From contig JAQGDQ010000088.1 of assembly GCA_030141605.1 (NCBI GenBank), positions 434,001-498,000 of the forward strand: DNA of 64,000 bases, in the 5' to 3' direction. Shown here piece by piece: positions 35,535-47,456 of the stretch; the first letter of the stretch is position 1, and the number at the start of each line of letters is the position of its first letter. The DNA comes from Tubiluchus corallicola (taxonomy: Eukaryota > Priapulida > Priapulimorpha > Priapulimorphida > Tubiluchidae). Made by a program: the position numbers and the translations under genes. The notes beneath the pieces are model-generated. The model worked only from the letters and a program-made list of their open reading frames with translations, was not told where the DNA came from and did not search any database.

Positions 35535-37217
35535 CTACGACAAAGTGGAACTCGAAGATTCGTCTGAGGCTTGACCAGACGATACTGACGAAGAAGAATC
35601 ATATCTTCTCTTCTTATTTACTGGTCCAGAAACAGACGATGAAGAACTACTACTTTCAGAAGAGGAACTCTTTCTGCGACTTTCTTTACTACGTAATTTC
35701 TTTGCAGAATGGATTAATTTTTGTACTTTTTCAGGTGATTTACGATGACGCTTATGCTGTGGTGAATGTAATTGATTTGCTTTCAGCTGTATAGATTCAT
35801 TCGTCCTTAGTGAATGCCGTTCTGGTTCATTATTCGATGATGATGGTGAACATTTATATTTTCCCTTTCTAGCATAATGTTGCCTATCCTCTGCATCAGA
35901 TACCTTTTGTCTTTCCTTCTCGTTTTTCTTTCTAAAAGGTGAAAGAGGCTTAGAATGTGACAGCCTAGACTTTTCACGTTTAGCATTTGACACTCTTGCT
36001 GAATTACCCTTTGTTAAGCATTTTCTTGAAGAGGGCAACATTGAACTACTGGAAGATCTATGTTGCTTGTGCTTATGCACTTGTTTTCTTTTACGTTCAC
36101 TACTACCAGAAGATGCAGATGTCCTTGACTTGCTAGATGAGCCACGCCGGCTATGTCTTTCTTTTCTTTTACGTTCTGTTGATGGCGAAGATGACCTACG
36201 TTCATTAGAAGAGCTTCGACGTCTTCTTGCTTCTGGTCTTTTGTACTGTCTTGAAGGGGAGGATGATTTAGAATGGTCAGATGAGGTATGTCGTCTGTGG
36301 GATTCTTTTCTTTGCCTTGATTCGCCTCTGTTATGCCTTTTCTGTTTTTGTATATCAGGCGACCATGACAAACTTTCTTTCCCTAATTTTTGCTTTCTAT
36401 GCGAGGAGATCTGTGCACTATTTGGCATGTCAGCAAAACGCTTACCTAATGACGATGATTCAGCAAATCTTCCCTTAGAGCGATTAGTTCTATTAACATC
36501 ATCACTGCACGAACGTGATCTACTTTTTCTTGCCAAATATCTTTTATCTTTCTTCTGTTTTTTCATAGATGGCTCTTTGCTTGATGGTTTTCTGTGTTCT
36601 CCTAAAGGTGGTAACTCTTTTTGTCTATCTTTTTCTTTTTTCTTTTTCTTTTTAGATAATTTATTGGGAGAAGGTGATCGACTCGGACTGTGAATTAGCT
36701 GATATTTCTTTTCGTTTTCTGCTTTTTCTGCTGCTGCTTCACGTTCTTTATGTTTTGGATCAAAACTACTACCTTCCACAAAATATTTGCTAATTCCAAA
36801 AGCTTCTCTAAGCCGTGCATTCTTTTCTTGGTTTGCTTCGGCTAGTTGATGAGTTTCTGTTGGGGCAACACGCTTGTGATCTGTCTTCTCGCTGCTTATT
36901 TCTTTTAGAACTTCTTCCTGCTCTGCAAGCATTTCTCTAAATGCAGCTACTTTCATCTCAATTTCTTCTGGCGAGTATCCCTGCTCTTCCATCAGATCTT
37001 GAAGTTCCACAACACGCAGTTCAACGCGGCGCTTTTTTTCATGATCTAATATGGCGGGGTTGGGTTGCTTTGCTAGCATAGAATCCAATTTCTTCAGTTC
37101 CTCTTCACTTTTGTAATCAACTCTTTCCTTACGGTTTCTTACAGCTGATAGATTTCGTTGCACATATCCACTCGTACCACTGCCTCTTGGTGTCGTCAAT
37201 CCAATACCATTATACAT
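35535..37217 (-). CDS. SRRM2-like / Cwc21-family serine/arginine-rich splicing factor
   Basis: 560 codons in one uninterrupted frame. The N-terminus starts MYNGIGLTTPRGSGTSGYVQ, the hallmark of SRRM2/Cwc21 proteins. A cwf21 domain (about residues 53-97, PNPAILDHEKKRRVEL then MEEQGY) binds Prp8 and Snu114 in the spliceosome in studied relatives. ETHQLAEANQEKNARLREAF (121-140) and GSSFDP (149-154) are also conserved. From about residue 175 it is basic and rich in RS, KS and poly-Ser, ending in serine runs. It is nuclear, with a role in pre-mRNA splicing by homology. Human SRRM2 is far longer; this is a compact form. I see no eMIC domain like that of SRRM3/SRRM4. The start is fixed by the conserved MYNGIG. 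Confidence 0.92.
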   Translation of the reverse strand: MYNGIGLTTPRGSGTSGYVQRNLSAVRNRKERVDYKSEEELKKLDSMLAKQPNPAILDHEKKRRVELRVVELQDLMEEQGYSPEEIEMKVAAFREMLAEQEEVLKEISSEKTDHKRVAPTETHQLAEANQEKNARLREAFGISKYFVEGSSFDPKHKEREAAAEKAENEKKYQLIHSPSRSPSPNKLSKKKKKKEKDRQKELPPLGEHRKPSSKEPSMKKQKKDKRYLARKSRSRSCSDDVNRTNRSKGRFAESSSLGKRFADMPNSAQISSHRKQKLGKESLSWSPDIQKQKRHNRGESRQRKESHRRHTSSDHSKSSSPSRQYKRPEARRRRSSSNERRSSSPSTERKRKERHSRRGSSSKSRTSASSGSSERKRKQVHKHKQHRSSSSSMLPSSRKCLTKGNSARVSNAKREKSRLSHSKPLSPFRKKNEKERQKVSDAEDRQHYARKGKYKCSPSSSNNEPERHSLRTNESIQLKANQLHSPQHKRHRKSPEKVQKLIHSAKKLRSKESRRKSSSSESSSSSSSVSGPVNKKRRYDSSSSVSSGQASDESSSSTLS

Positions 37218-37245
37218 GACTTTTTGTTAGACTTACTGTAAAAAA
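37218..37245 (-). promoter_or_regulatory. 5' UTR start and 3' splice site upstream of the SRRM2-like start codon
   Basis: On the minus strand a T-rich tract ends in TTTTTTTACAG just before 37235, followed by 18 bases to the ATG. This implies a noncoding first exon further right, joined by an intron, and argues against a recent processed retrocopy. Confidence 0.45.
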
Positions 37246-37890
37246 ATATAAAAATAATAATAAAAATGTAAATAAAATACTGACATACCAAAATGAAATA
37301 GCTTAAATTTGGTTCAAAAAAGACTGAAAACAAGTGACAAAAAATATAGATAATCTATTAAATTTCATGCAGGATTGAATTTTGTACAATCCATCTTTGT
37401 GTGACATTAAATCCTTTGCCTACTAAATGTTTCTATAAAAATTATTACGTTATATACTTGTTACACCATGCACTGAAATGACACTACCCGTAGAGCAATG
37501 AGGTTCGAAATCTTTCTGCTTAGATAAAAACATTTTATATTTGCAAATTACTCTGATACATTTGATCATTCTTCTGCACCAGAGTTGTTACGCAACAAGT
37601 AATAACATTGCCGAATGAATAAATACCTCCCTCATTACTGTATAAGAGGTACCTTTCAATTATTTTTGTGATATGATAATGAGTGGCTTCCAACCAATTG
37701 CTGACTATTGCCAGTACTTGAATTCTCAGTCAGTGGCCAAATAGAGACAAATGGTCACTGAGAAGTGAAAGCTTAATAGACGAGTGTAAATTAAAGTTGT
37801 TAATCTAAACAGAATGAAGAATTTAAGTTAACGATTATTAACATATAGAAAAAGTTGTCAGACAAAATAGACATTAAAATTGATAGGCTT
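37246..37890. other. upstream intron or flank of the SRRM2-like gene
   Basis: AT-rich, no coding signal. The predicted 5' noncoding exon is not identifiable by eye. Confidence 0.4.
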
Positions 37891-39745
37891 TTAAAGCAGA
37901 TGCTGATGGAATCAAAAAGAGCCAGGCTCCTTTGCCTAAATCAGCAGAAAGAATTAAAGAAGAGGTAAACGCGATGGACTCAGTCAATAAAAACTTGTCA
38001 ATTATTCCTTGGTGGAACAGTCGGTATCTGAATTACGTAACGGTGTCCAAAGCACGCATCATGCAGCGCCTATTTCAGGGGGGAAGTGGGGATACTTCCC
38101 CATGGGCCTCACCCTCCAGGGGGGTCTCGCGCCGAGGTAACATTTTTTTTTTTGCTTTATGCGAACATACTGTATAACTCCATATTTTCTCTTCAAAAAT
38201 GAAATGCTCTCCGGCACTCTAGCAGTTCAAAAATTTTCTGGCCGCCAACCATGGTGGCGCCCGACCCCCCGCGCTTTGCACCCCCCCCCCCGAGGAGGCC
38301 TCACACGCCCCACTTCCCCGGTCCCACTGAAATAGGCCCTGCATGCATGATATGGTGACTGATCAACGCGAAAGAGACGGGCGTAAAAACAACATATTTG
38401 AAATATTTTTTATGAAATACAACTTAGAAGAATGCAAGGCGAAACACGGCAACGAGTGTTAAGAAAATGTTGTGGACTATTGAAAATTTTATCTTAAAAC
38501 AAAGACACGCGAAAAACTGAAAGGACTGGCAAGAAGGAAGACGATATCAGAACATTATTCAATTCCAACGAAAGCATTTATGAATTCTTTTCATTGTTTT
38601 AAGTATAGAGGGGTCCTGGAGGGAATAGCTATTCAACCTGATTTCACCAAGCAGTAGCACGAAGAAAAAACAGCAGTTAAAAGATTATCCGACCGATAAA
38701 AAAGTGGAAAATAAACTAAGCAAAAGTCAATCTACAAACAAAAACACCAACATAAATAGAAAATGGCACCAAGGTCTCGAAAATTTAGTGGTAACTACAA
38801 AAGGTCTAAGTCTGCAACATATAATAGGAATTTATCCAAAATTAGAAGCGTTGTTGATTGCAATTTAAAAGTATTTTATACTAAAGCCGATCAGTTATTT
38901 AATAAAATAGACAAACTCTGTGTTATAATTGCCAGCAAAATTAAAAAACTTCGTTTATTAGCTATTTCACACATTAAATACAAAATTCAATCATGTCCAT
39001 TTGTAGTTGATGAACTGATTATTGCAGAGTAGGGCCGCTGCACACTATCTAAATGAAGGTAGAAGTGTTCACATTTACACTCATAAGATGTTAGTTATTA
39101 AAAGTAAACATTTTGTAACTGCTTGTGAACTATATTTTATAAAGATTAAGTTGGCCTATGATGAAACACTTGGCTTCATGATTATGAATCCCGTCTTCTA
39201 CTAAAAAAGACAATGATTTTCTGTATCATTCATCAGACTGTTGTTATGTACATGTCATGAGTTTTTAATCTCCCTCATATTGATTAGTGGATAGAAGCTT
39301 CTAGTGAGAGATAATTTAGAGAATTGTTTTTTTAGTTTGCTTCTGCAAGAATGGACTTTTTCAACATGTAACTGATGCTACACAGTATACAGACCATCAA
39401 ATCCTGACAGTATTAGACTTAATTTTTACTGACAGTGCTACAAATGTATAGTACAGAAATTATTTAGCCCACCCAAGCAAGAGCTTACATTTGAATTACA
39501 ACTATAGACTCTCTAGAAAGTGTCTTGAGTAATGTACAGTGGGAACAAGTGTACAAACAAAGACAAATTACTTGTACAGGATTCTTGGGCAAAATTTAAA
39601 GAAAAATATTCTGCTCAAGGTAGTTAATAAAATGCATAACCAGTTTCCACCACCACCATACAATGGGGCAAAAAACCAATGCACTTTCCTCAATTTTAGG
39701 CATTTGAAGCCTTTAATGGCCAAAAAAAAAGATCAGTAACTGTCC
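37891..39745 (+). mobile_element. CR1/L2-like LINE relic (ORF1-like part and APE endonuclease)
   Basis: Decayed plus-strand frames follow LINE order. 37900-38030 and 38365-38680 carry charged ORF1-like peptide (SAERIKEEVNAMDS; later ERDGRKNNIF). 38763-39032 gives the endonuclease start, NLKVFYTKADQLFNKIDKLC. 39022-39204 gives NEGRSVHIYTHKML. About 39350-39430 gives GLFQHVTDAT and LDLIFTDSAT, then a damaged SDH box. These match the APE domain of CR1/L2/Jockey-type LINEs. The reverse transcriptase is missing. A GC-rich MITE (38064-38341) interrupts the ORF1 part, so it inserted later. Confidence 0.6.
38064..38341. mobile_element. GC-rich MITE nested in a LINE relic
   Basis: The ends are inverted: CAGCGCCTATTTCAG on the left and CAGGGCCTATTTCAG on the reverse of the right, both followed by GAAGTGGGG. 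The 278-bp body has G and C runs, including a C12 run near 38280, and is far more GC-rich than its surroundings. CATG flanks both ends directly, which may be a 4-bp target duplication. The superfamily is unresolved. Confidence 0.6.
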
Positions 39746-41218
39746 ACTAAACAGTTTTGAACTGTTTTTTTATCATTGAGGACACAAAATTTGAGTCTTA
39801 ATTCAAAAATAGCAATTGTTTATTAATCAGTGAATTAAGTAATTTTCACTTACTAGGTTTCATACATTACCCAATATAAGTTTTGGCCTTTTCAACCCGT
39901 TTAATCACGAGGAATCAATGAGCAAATGAAGTACAGCAAGGTGGGCTATCTCCAATTTTCCATGTAATTACCATACAGTTAATACAAATTTTTAACATGT
40001 TGACATAGTTCTGCTAAAGACAATCATGCCAACTGATTAAAGCTAAATTTTGCACCTTTATTGCACCTAATTTTTCGAGTCTAAAGCAAAATAAATTACT
40101 ATGCAGTAAAATGAGTTAACTCGTTATTTTTGTGCAGAAACTTCTCAAGAAACGTTTTTTCTTGAAAAGTTGCAGGAAAAAATGAGTTGCAGCATGTTCA
40201 AGCACTATAGGTCTTTGTGCTAGTGACTTGTGATAAAATTTTTGATTAATTTTTTAAGAAGGCTTTAGTGATAATTCAAAGATGTGGCTGTTGCTCAGTT
40301 GAAAACTGTATGTATGCTATAAAACTATAAAATTGGATAGTTAAAAAGTGCTTTAAACGAAGTAGTTGAAAATGGCATCAAGCTGAAATTGCTATCTGCT
40401 GACGTGTCTTCGAACTTGTTGAAAGTCAAAAATTGATTAAAGACTTATGATAAAATATGCTTTTCCAAAAAAGGTTTTTGACTAACAAATAAAGTAGCCC
40501 AAGTTATTATGCAATCTTCAATAAGGTAAAATAAAATACAGAAATGAAAATTTAAATGATTACTGGTATACTGAATCAAAAGAGTAATTAATAAGAGGTT
40601 ACTTTAAATAAACTGAAGTAAAATAATTATTCTGGTGTTGTTCCACTAAAAGACTAACACAGACTTTCTTTATCCTACAGACCTATGCATGTAGTGTGTT
40701 CTAAAGTCTACAATATAAAACTAAACTTGTGACAGTCAGATGAGAAGACTCTGAAGTTAAAGTTCTGTAATTACTAATACTGTGATCATTAGAGTAATAA
40801 GTAGTTTTGTACAGCAATAATTGGCTATCCTCGGTGTGTAAACATGTTGACGTTATTGCTAGTCATAAAAAATTCTTGTAAAAGGTCTCAAGGATATCCG
40901 TAGTTATGATGTTTGATTTATTGTTTTGTCAATCACTTAAATTGAGTGAAGATACAAGTAGTGAATGAGGTGATGCTCCATTATCTGTAGATTTTGACGG
41001 TGAGGTATCCATGAATAGAAGTAACATAATTTTAGAAGGTGCTGAACTGTTATTAACAAAGCAGTAAGTGAAAAAGTGTACTTAAATAGTTTGGTAGTAT
41101 TTGATGAATTGACACTCGGGGGGTGGGGGGTGAATATTTAATTCAAAATATGCAAAAATAGCTACACAGAAGTAGAAATGATTGAGTGCTGTGACTGTTG
41201 TTGATTTTAAATACAGAT
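39746..41218. other. noncoding DNA between two LINEs
   Basis: No gene seen. It includes a short hairpin at 40139-40171 (14-bp arms, 13 matching, 5-base loop) and a G6-T-G6 run near 41118. Confidence 0.5.
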
Positions 41219-42173
41219 GTGAAAGAAAGAAAGGTGAACTTGACAAAGCTCATGGGAATTACCAAAAGCTGGTAGATAGATATACAAATAAAACCAAAGA
41301 AAGTTATGATGGACAACATGAAGAACTACTAAAAGTGCAAAAAGAACTAACCGAGTTATAAGAGAAGTATAAAAGTAAGATTGAAGAAGTTTGTGATTGG
41401 AAGTAAACTATTGCTAATCTAAACTCTTATCTGGGACCAGTGCAAAATGTTCAGTTAAGTGATGAAAAAGTGGAAAATCAAACAAAAACTACTTATAGGA
41501 ATAGTGTTGCAAGTAATAATGACAGCCTAAATAGGCATAATGAAGGTAATCGCGGAGAAGATAAATATCAGTTGGTCAGAATAAGAGAAACGAAGTTATG
41601 TTGGAATTTTAAAAGAAGTGTGTATTGTAAGTACGAAGAAAAGTGTAATAGTGTAAATTTAGACATTACTTGCTAGAAGAAGAAGAAAGTTACTTTGAGC
41701 AAAGCAATAGAAATCAAGTAAAAAGTGGTTGGCATGACAAGTTTAACGACAGAAAGCCACTATGCTGGAATTTTGATAGAGGTACTGACCGTGCATACGG
41801 AAATAGATGTAAGTTTACACATGAATATACAGAGTATGAACTTTCAGTAACAAATAATAGAAGAAAAAGTCTACCAATACATACAGACGAAAAGAGTAGA
41901 AATAGATCTGCTTGGGATACACAGGAGAACAGTAGCAATAAATAATATGCACAAATGGCAATGCCTGAGGAGGCAAATGACTGCACTGGGTGTCCAGTGA
42001 GTGAATTAAATGAAGTTTCTAGAAAAGTGGACTTTTTACTGCAGAGAATCAATATCATAGAAGGAACACATCAAAACAAAGAAGCGACATGTTATACAGG
42101 TGAGTACCCAATAGATGCTGCGAAACAAAATGGGAATTATCTGCTAAGTCAAGGTTATTTAGTAAAAGGATAA
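41219..42173 (+). pseudogene. LINE ORF1-like: coiled coil and two degenerate CCCH zinc fingers
   Basis: A charged heptad-like stretch (ERKKGELDKAHGNYQKLVDR) precedes two fingers. Finger 1 (41599-41661) is C-x8-C-x5-C-x3-N, its last His replaced. Finger 2 (41763-41822) is C-x8-R-x5-C-x3-H, its second Cys replaced. Both share LCWNF or CWNFDR at the start, so they arose by duplication. CCCH fingers usually bind RNA, fitting an ORF1 role. A frameshift near 41670 separates the fingers. Confidence 0.65.
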
Positions 42174-42229
42174 AAAAGGGGAATCAGAAAAGATCTATAA
42201 GCGTAAAAATAAATACAAAAATTTTAATG

Positions 42230-42990
42230 TGTTTTATTCAAACTGTAGGTGTCTGAAATCAAAGCATGAATCTTCAATGGAAATAATAGAACAAGTTAAA
42301 CCAGCAGCAATTATGTTAGTTGAAACACATTTAAGTTAAAAGGAGCAAATTGATATTCTAGGACATTATGTATTTTATAATAATCGAACCAAAAGTAAAA
42401 GGGGGGGGGTTTTAGTCGCTATTAAAAAGGAGTTTAAAATAGTCACAATAAATGTGTCTTCTGAGACAGATTATGGGGAAACTTTGTGGATATTAATAAA
42501 CAATAATAGAATTACAATTAGATTGGGTTTAATATATGGACCTTGAGATTCATGAACTGATTGAAAAGTTATTTTAATATGTTTATCTTAGTCATCTGAG
42601 TACATCAAAGTTATCTTAGTATAAATATGTTTTAAATATGGATACTAAGACAAAAAAAAAACAAATAAGAACAGCAAAGTTAAATGGTGAAAAATTATTA
42701 ATAGTAGGGGATGTCAATACTAAGATGGATAACATCATAAAAGGTAACAAAGAGATAACTTTTGCTGGAAGTAAATTAAAGGAATAATTAGAAATAGAAA
42801 AATTAACATTGATTGATAATCATGAGAAAATAAATGGTTTATGGACTCGAATACAAGGTGATCAGAAATCTGTAATTGACTACGTAGTAGTTTTACAAAA
42901 TGGCATAAATGTAATTAACAAGGCATTAATTGATGAAGAGACAAAATACAAAGTATTTATACAGATCACAATTCAATAATAATAAATATG
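42230..42990 (+). pseudogene. LINE APE-type endonuclease domain (broken)
   Basis: In order: IIEQVKPAAIMLVETHL with the catalytic Glu, GGVLVAIKKEF, IYGP, LLIVGDVNTKMD (the GDxN box), SVIDYVVV and TDHNS (42961-42975, the catalytic His box). Stops lie after ETHLS and IYGP and a frameshift precedes TDHNS. Confidence 0.7.
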
Positions 42991-43399
42991 AATTGGGTGA
43001 AATTATATAAAGATCAAGAAAAACAAAAGGAGGCAATAATTAGATTAACCAATTGTAGTTTAAAAAAATTCACGAAGTAATGGAAAAAATGAAGTTGTCT
43101 CAAATGTGACAAAAACAGGGATGTACAAAGTCTCTATACAGAATGGCAACGAAATATTACAAATGTTACCGATCAGTGCTTTAAAAACACGAAAATTCAG
43201 AAAACACAGTTCTTAACTAAAACATAAAAACTTTAAGAAAACAGAAAAGAGCGATAAGAAAAGATATGATGTTAGAAAAAGTGTGAAGTGATGAATATTA
43301 AATCTTGAAAATATGTGAATAAAGAATTGGTGAAATGATTCATGAAAATGATCAATAAAGGTAATTTAATAGGATAAATAGCATTATATCTCACGAAAA

Positions 43400-44460
43400 A
43401 AAAGACGGTGGAATTAATACAAATGCCTTTTGGGAATTTAGGAGGAGAATTAAAATAAAAAAATTAGAAGACATAGTATCTATGAAAAATGATACCTATG
43501 CAATTTGCGAGAAACCGAAAGAAATACTGGATATTTTCTCGAATTACTATAAAAAGCTATTGAGGCCACATGAAGCTCAAACTAAGAAAAGAAAAGAGAT
43601 TGAGGAACAATAAACAAACAAATTTAAGAATTAGAAAATTATAGTAGAGGAAAAAGTGGAAGCTTCATAACGGAACAAGAAATCAAATACAGGAATTAAA
43701 ACGAAAAAACTCGAAAGATAGACAATGACTGGCGAAATGAAATGTTAATTGAAGGTGGAGAAGCTCTGATAAAAAGTCTACACTTAATGTGTAATGATAT
43801 GCAGCAAACTCACCAATTTCTGACTGATGCATGGAGGCTTATGACCATAAAGTCAATGTATAAAGGAAGCAGACCTAAGAATGAGAGGAAAAGTACAAGA
43901 CGGATATTTTTAACAAGTCTTATTAGCAAACTCTAAGAAAAAGCATTGCTCAGAAACATAAAGGCACAATTTATCAGAACTAAGTAATTTACAGTGTGGT
44001 GTAAATTATTTACATGGCTGATCATTTGTTTGTCATTAGAGCTCTACTGGATTATAACAGGTATCTGCATAACGATGTATATCTAGTTTAGGAAGACATT
44101 GAAAATGTTTTGATAAATTTTGGCTTACAGATTGCTTAAACGAACCGCTGATTATAAAAAAATGAGTTTAATATTTAATGAACTTAACAAAGAGGCATGA
44201 TAACTACTCCATTAGGCTGCACAAATGCAATAATTAGAGGTGAATCAGTCAGACAGGGAACGCATTTTGGTCCAATTTTTTGTAGTATATTAATGAACAA
44301 AGTTATAAATATTGCTACATATCCAAATACTATGCTTGGTCCAAATTTAGAAATTGGAACACTTCTATATGTTGACGACTTTTTGGGTATTTGATCTAGT
44401 GAAACAATAAAAAATGTAGTTGAGAATTTTAGAGAAATTGAGGAGTAAAAACGGGTAAAA
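43400..44460 (+). pseudogene. LINE reverse transcriptase domain (broken)
   Basis: It keeps NTNAFWEFRRRIK (about 43419), a motif-B segment GESVRQGTHFGPIFCSILMN (44240-44296) and the catalytic YVDD box (44368-44379). Many stops lie between. The region between motif A and B is poorly preserved. Confidence 0.7.
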
Positions 44461-45310
44461 TTTAACATTCAAATAACTAAGTGCATGAAAACAAACATGA
44501 CCAAAAAAAGGAAACGACATTTGAAATAAAACAATCTGTTAAACATGTTGAAATTAGCAAGGCAGAAACATACAAGTATTGTTGTGACTGGATTACAATT
44601 AAAAACAGATATAATGTCATGTTTAACAAAAGAAAAGATAGAATGAAAGTAATGATAATGTACATAAATAATATTGGGTCAGAATCAAATACAGGCTAAA
44701 AATCAACAGAAGCTAGATTAATTGTCTACGAGACAATGGTGATACCTGCATTGTTATACAACAGTTAAACCTGGAGAAACCTAACAAATACAGAGTAGAA
44801 ATTCTTAAAAAGTATCCAGTGTAAGGCTCTAACAAAATTGTTGTGTCAGAAAAAAACAACCCCATAGTGGGGGGCATTTTAGCTCAAGTGTAAACTGCTG
44901 GCCAATTGAAAACAGAGTTGAGTACAAAAAGTTAATGTTTTATCATCATTAACTTTAATGAAAACTGATGATGATACAATGGAACAAAAAAACAAGGTTG
45001 TATGAACAATATTGGTATGATGAGGTTGTAAAAAATAGCTAATTATTATGAAATAAACAGTAATGATATGGAACAAGTAAATAAGAACGAGAAGTCTGAA
45101 TGGAAAAATATGGTTAAAAATAAAGTATCAAAAAGGGTAGCAAAGGAGTTCAGAGCAAACCGCAATAAAATGACCAAATTGAGATTTCTCAAACATAATG
45201 AATAATGAATTTAACAAGCAAAATAATATCTCTGAATTAGGTGTGAATAAGGTGAGTAACTATGTGAAAACTAAATTAAATGTGTTGGAATTGAAGTGTA
45301 ACTTTAAAAT

Positions 45311-47456
45311 GTGTCCTAATTAACAATAGTCTAGCTAAGAAATGTAGTCACTAGCCTAAGTGAACGTTAATGACTGCTAATCATAGGAACTCGTGACATT
45401 AGTTCACTTAAAAGTAAACTTATTTACCTTTAGTTATAATCGGTATAAAATGAATAGCATTAAATAAAAAAATAATGCACATAACACAACAGATTTACAA
45501 AGATTATTATAATTAGTTACGAAAATCGTTCATTACTCGTTTGTTACACCAACAGAACTGACGTTATCGTGCGAAAATAAAAACAGGGATGCTGGTCAAC
45601 CCGAATGATGGAATAATTTTAGCCTCTCATTGTTTTCGCTTTGACTATGGTTTCGACAAAGTTGCTTATTAAAGCCAAAGTGACGTTAACGACTCGCTCT
45701 CCATTAAATAATTTTGAACTGCTCCTTGCTGGAATACCATCTTGACAAAAATGTCAATTTTCAAAATTGAATAGTAATAATAGCAGATTGAAAAAATTGG
45801 TTGCTATTCATTTCTAGCCAATTGCACTAGCTGCAAACTTTTAACAATACTATACCTGTACTGGAATTTGCACATTAGGAATGTAAAAATAAAAAAATAC
45901 ATTGAATGGCAAAACGAAATTAAGCATTAAAACAAACTAAAACGTGGAATTAAGCATGCAATTTAGGTGTGTATATGCAATACACACCTAAATTGCATAC
46001 TTAATTCCACGTTACACGTTACATTTTACACTGCCATACTGTCGTGATTAGGTATGAAGGTAGAACAAGCATGCAAAAAACCATTATCTTTCCACAAAGT
46101 ATTTGTCAAATAGGGAATTAAAGCTTACTACAGTTGATGCGGAATCTCCCTTCAGGCAAATTATTACATTCGAATACCAGTCTCAATGAATGAACATTTA
46201 CGAATGTCACATCTCGACACTCGTAAATGTGACAATAGTTTGCCTGCCATGGTGATTATCGCATCTTTTAACTATGTTCTCTTTAAAAGGCTTTTAACTA
46301 TGTCCTCTAGTTTTGGGAGCAGCAACTAAATTGAAGAAATTTTCAGGCAAAATGTGTTCTTTTCTAGTCAAAAGGAATTTTATAGATCTATTCACACAAT
46401 AACAGGAAATGGTTGTCAATAGTTTAATTAATCATATTTTATCACTAATCATAATAAATAGCACAGAGCAGCTCCTTAGTTTATGTGCATTTTTTCGATC
46501 TTTTCTGCACTTTTCCTTTTCTATACCTTTTCCCACCAACTTCAGATTGTTCTGAACAGCATGCATTGTTGTATATTGATCTAACCTTACTAATAACTGG
46601 CACAGATACAGAGTTATCCTTCAGTCAACTGCATTTTTGCTGCTGAAACTTAATTGTAATCCATCCCGTTTTGCTTTACAATTGGCAAAGATAGATTGTT
46701 TGGTTTAGATAGATGTAGCAACTGCGGCAGAATATGACAAAATTACACTGATTAATAATATTGCTAGGATGAGGTTAGATGAATGAGACTAGTGCAATAG
46801 TTATTTCCATATTGCTTTGTCTTGTTTTTTAGATATATCGTGTTAAATACATACTGACAATTGCACACTTTCTTAAAACTGTGTCTTTTTTGCAATTTTA
46901 TTTTAGGTACAGAAAATGTATAGTGAATTTTATTATTTCGTGTCACGGAGCTTTTTTATAAGCTCGTCCCCCTTTAATTCTAAGAGTTGATTATGCTCCT
47001 AGTGTGACCAACAAATACGACGTCACCTCAACAAATCAAAGCTACTTTCTTTTTGCTCGTTTCATGCTTTCTAGTTTAGACATTTTATAAATTTGTACTT
47101 ACATGTTTACTATTTGCAATAATTAATCATACCCAAGCTCATCAAAATCAGGTTTTGGTATGTGGTTTCTATTAAGAGTTTGCCTTTCCCTTGTGATCAG
47201 TTCAAAGACATGGATAATGTGATGAGTGCATTAATTGCCTCTACATGTTCACACTGAACAACCAGACTTAGTCTCAGACAGTTCTCTACACCAAACCCGG
47301 TATCAATACAATGACTTGATCATGACTAAATGCTATCTGTTCTGCACCGTATCTTTCCACTCAAAGCTCACTCCCATCTTTGAGACTTTTTCTATGAAAA
47401 ACTTGCTACTCAGCGCATTCAGAACTCAAGATTTGCAAACTTATTTCCTTCACAAG
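45311..47456. other. noncoding DNA with a strong hairpin
   Basis: No gene recognised. It holds the 34-bp hairpin at 45941-46013 and a weaker inverted repeat (AAGTGAAC near 45358 with GTTCACTT near 45403). The last eight bases, TTCACAAG (47449-47456), are the left target-site copy of the next MITE. Confidence 0.5.
45941..46013. repeat. near-perfect inverted repeat (34-bp arms, 5-base loop)
   Basis: Arm 45941-45974 (starts AACGTGGAATTAAGC) pairs with 45980-46013 at 33 of 34 positions; the loop is ATGCA. A diverged copy of the arm start (ACGAAATTAAGCATTAAAAC) lies just upstream at about 45914-45933. It could be a fold-back duplication, a tiny MITE or a hairpin-RNA source. Confidence 0.9.

Larger units (their letters stand above)
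41219..45310 (+). mobile_element. LINE retrotransposon, near full-length but decayed, with CCCH-finger ORF1
   Basis: The plus strand shows a full LINE plan in broken frames: coiled-coil segment, two CCCH fingers, APE endonuclease, reverse transcriptase with YVDD, and a basic post-RT tail (KNKVSKRVAKEFRANRNKMT, about 45115-45180, then ELGVNKVSNYVKTKLNV, about 45236-45290). Stops and frameshifts occur throughout, so it cannot be active. No target-site duplication or 5' boundary could be fixed. The clade is not assigned. Confidence 0.75.

Noticed and set aside
36067-36693. 208-codon plus-strand frame
   Set aside because: It is antisense to the SRRM2-like gene; the RS-rich repeats of that gene leave the opposite frame open by chance.
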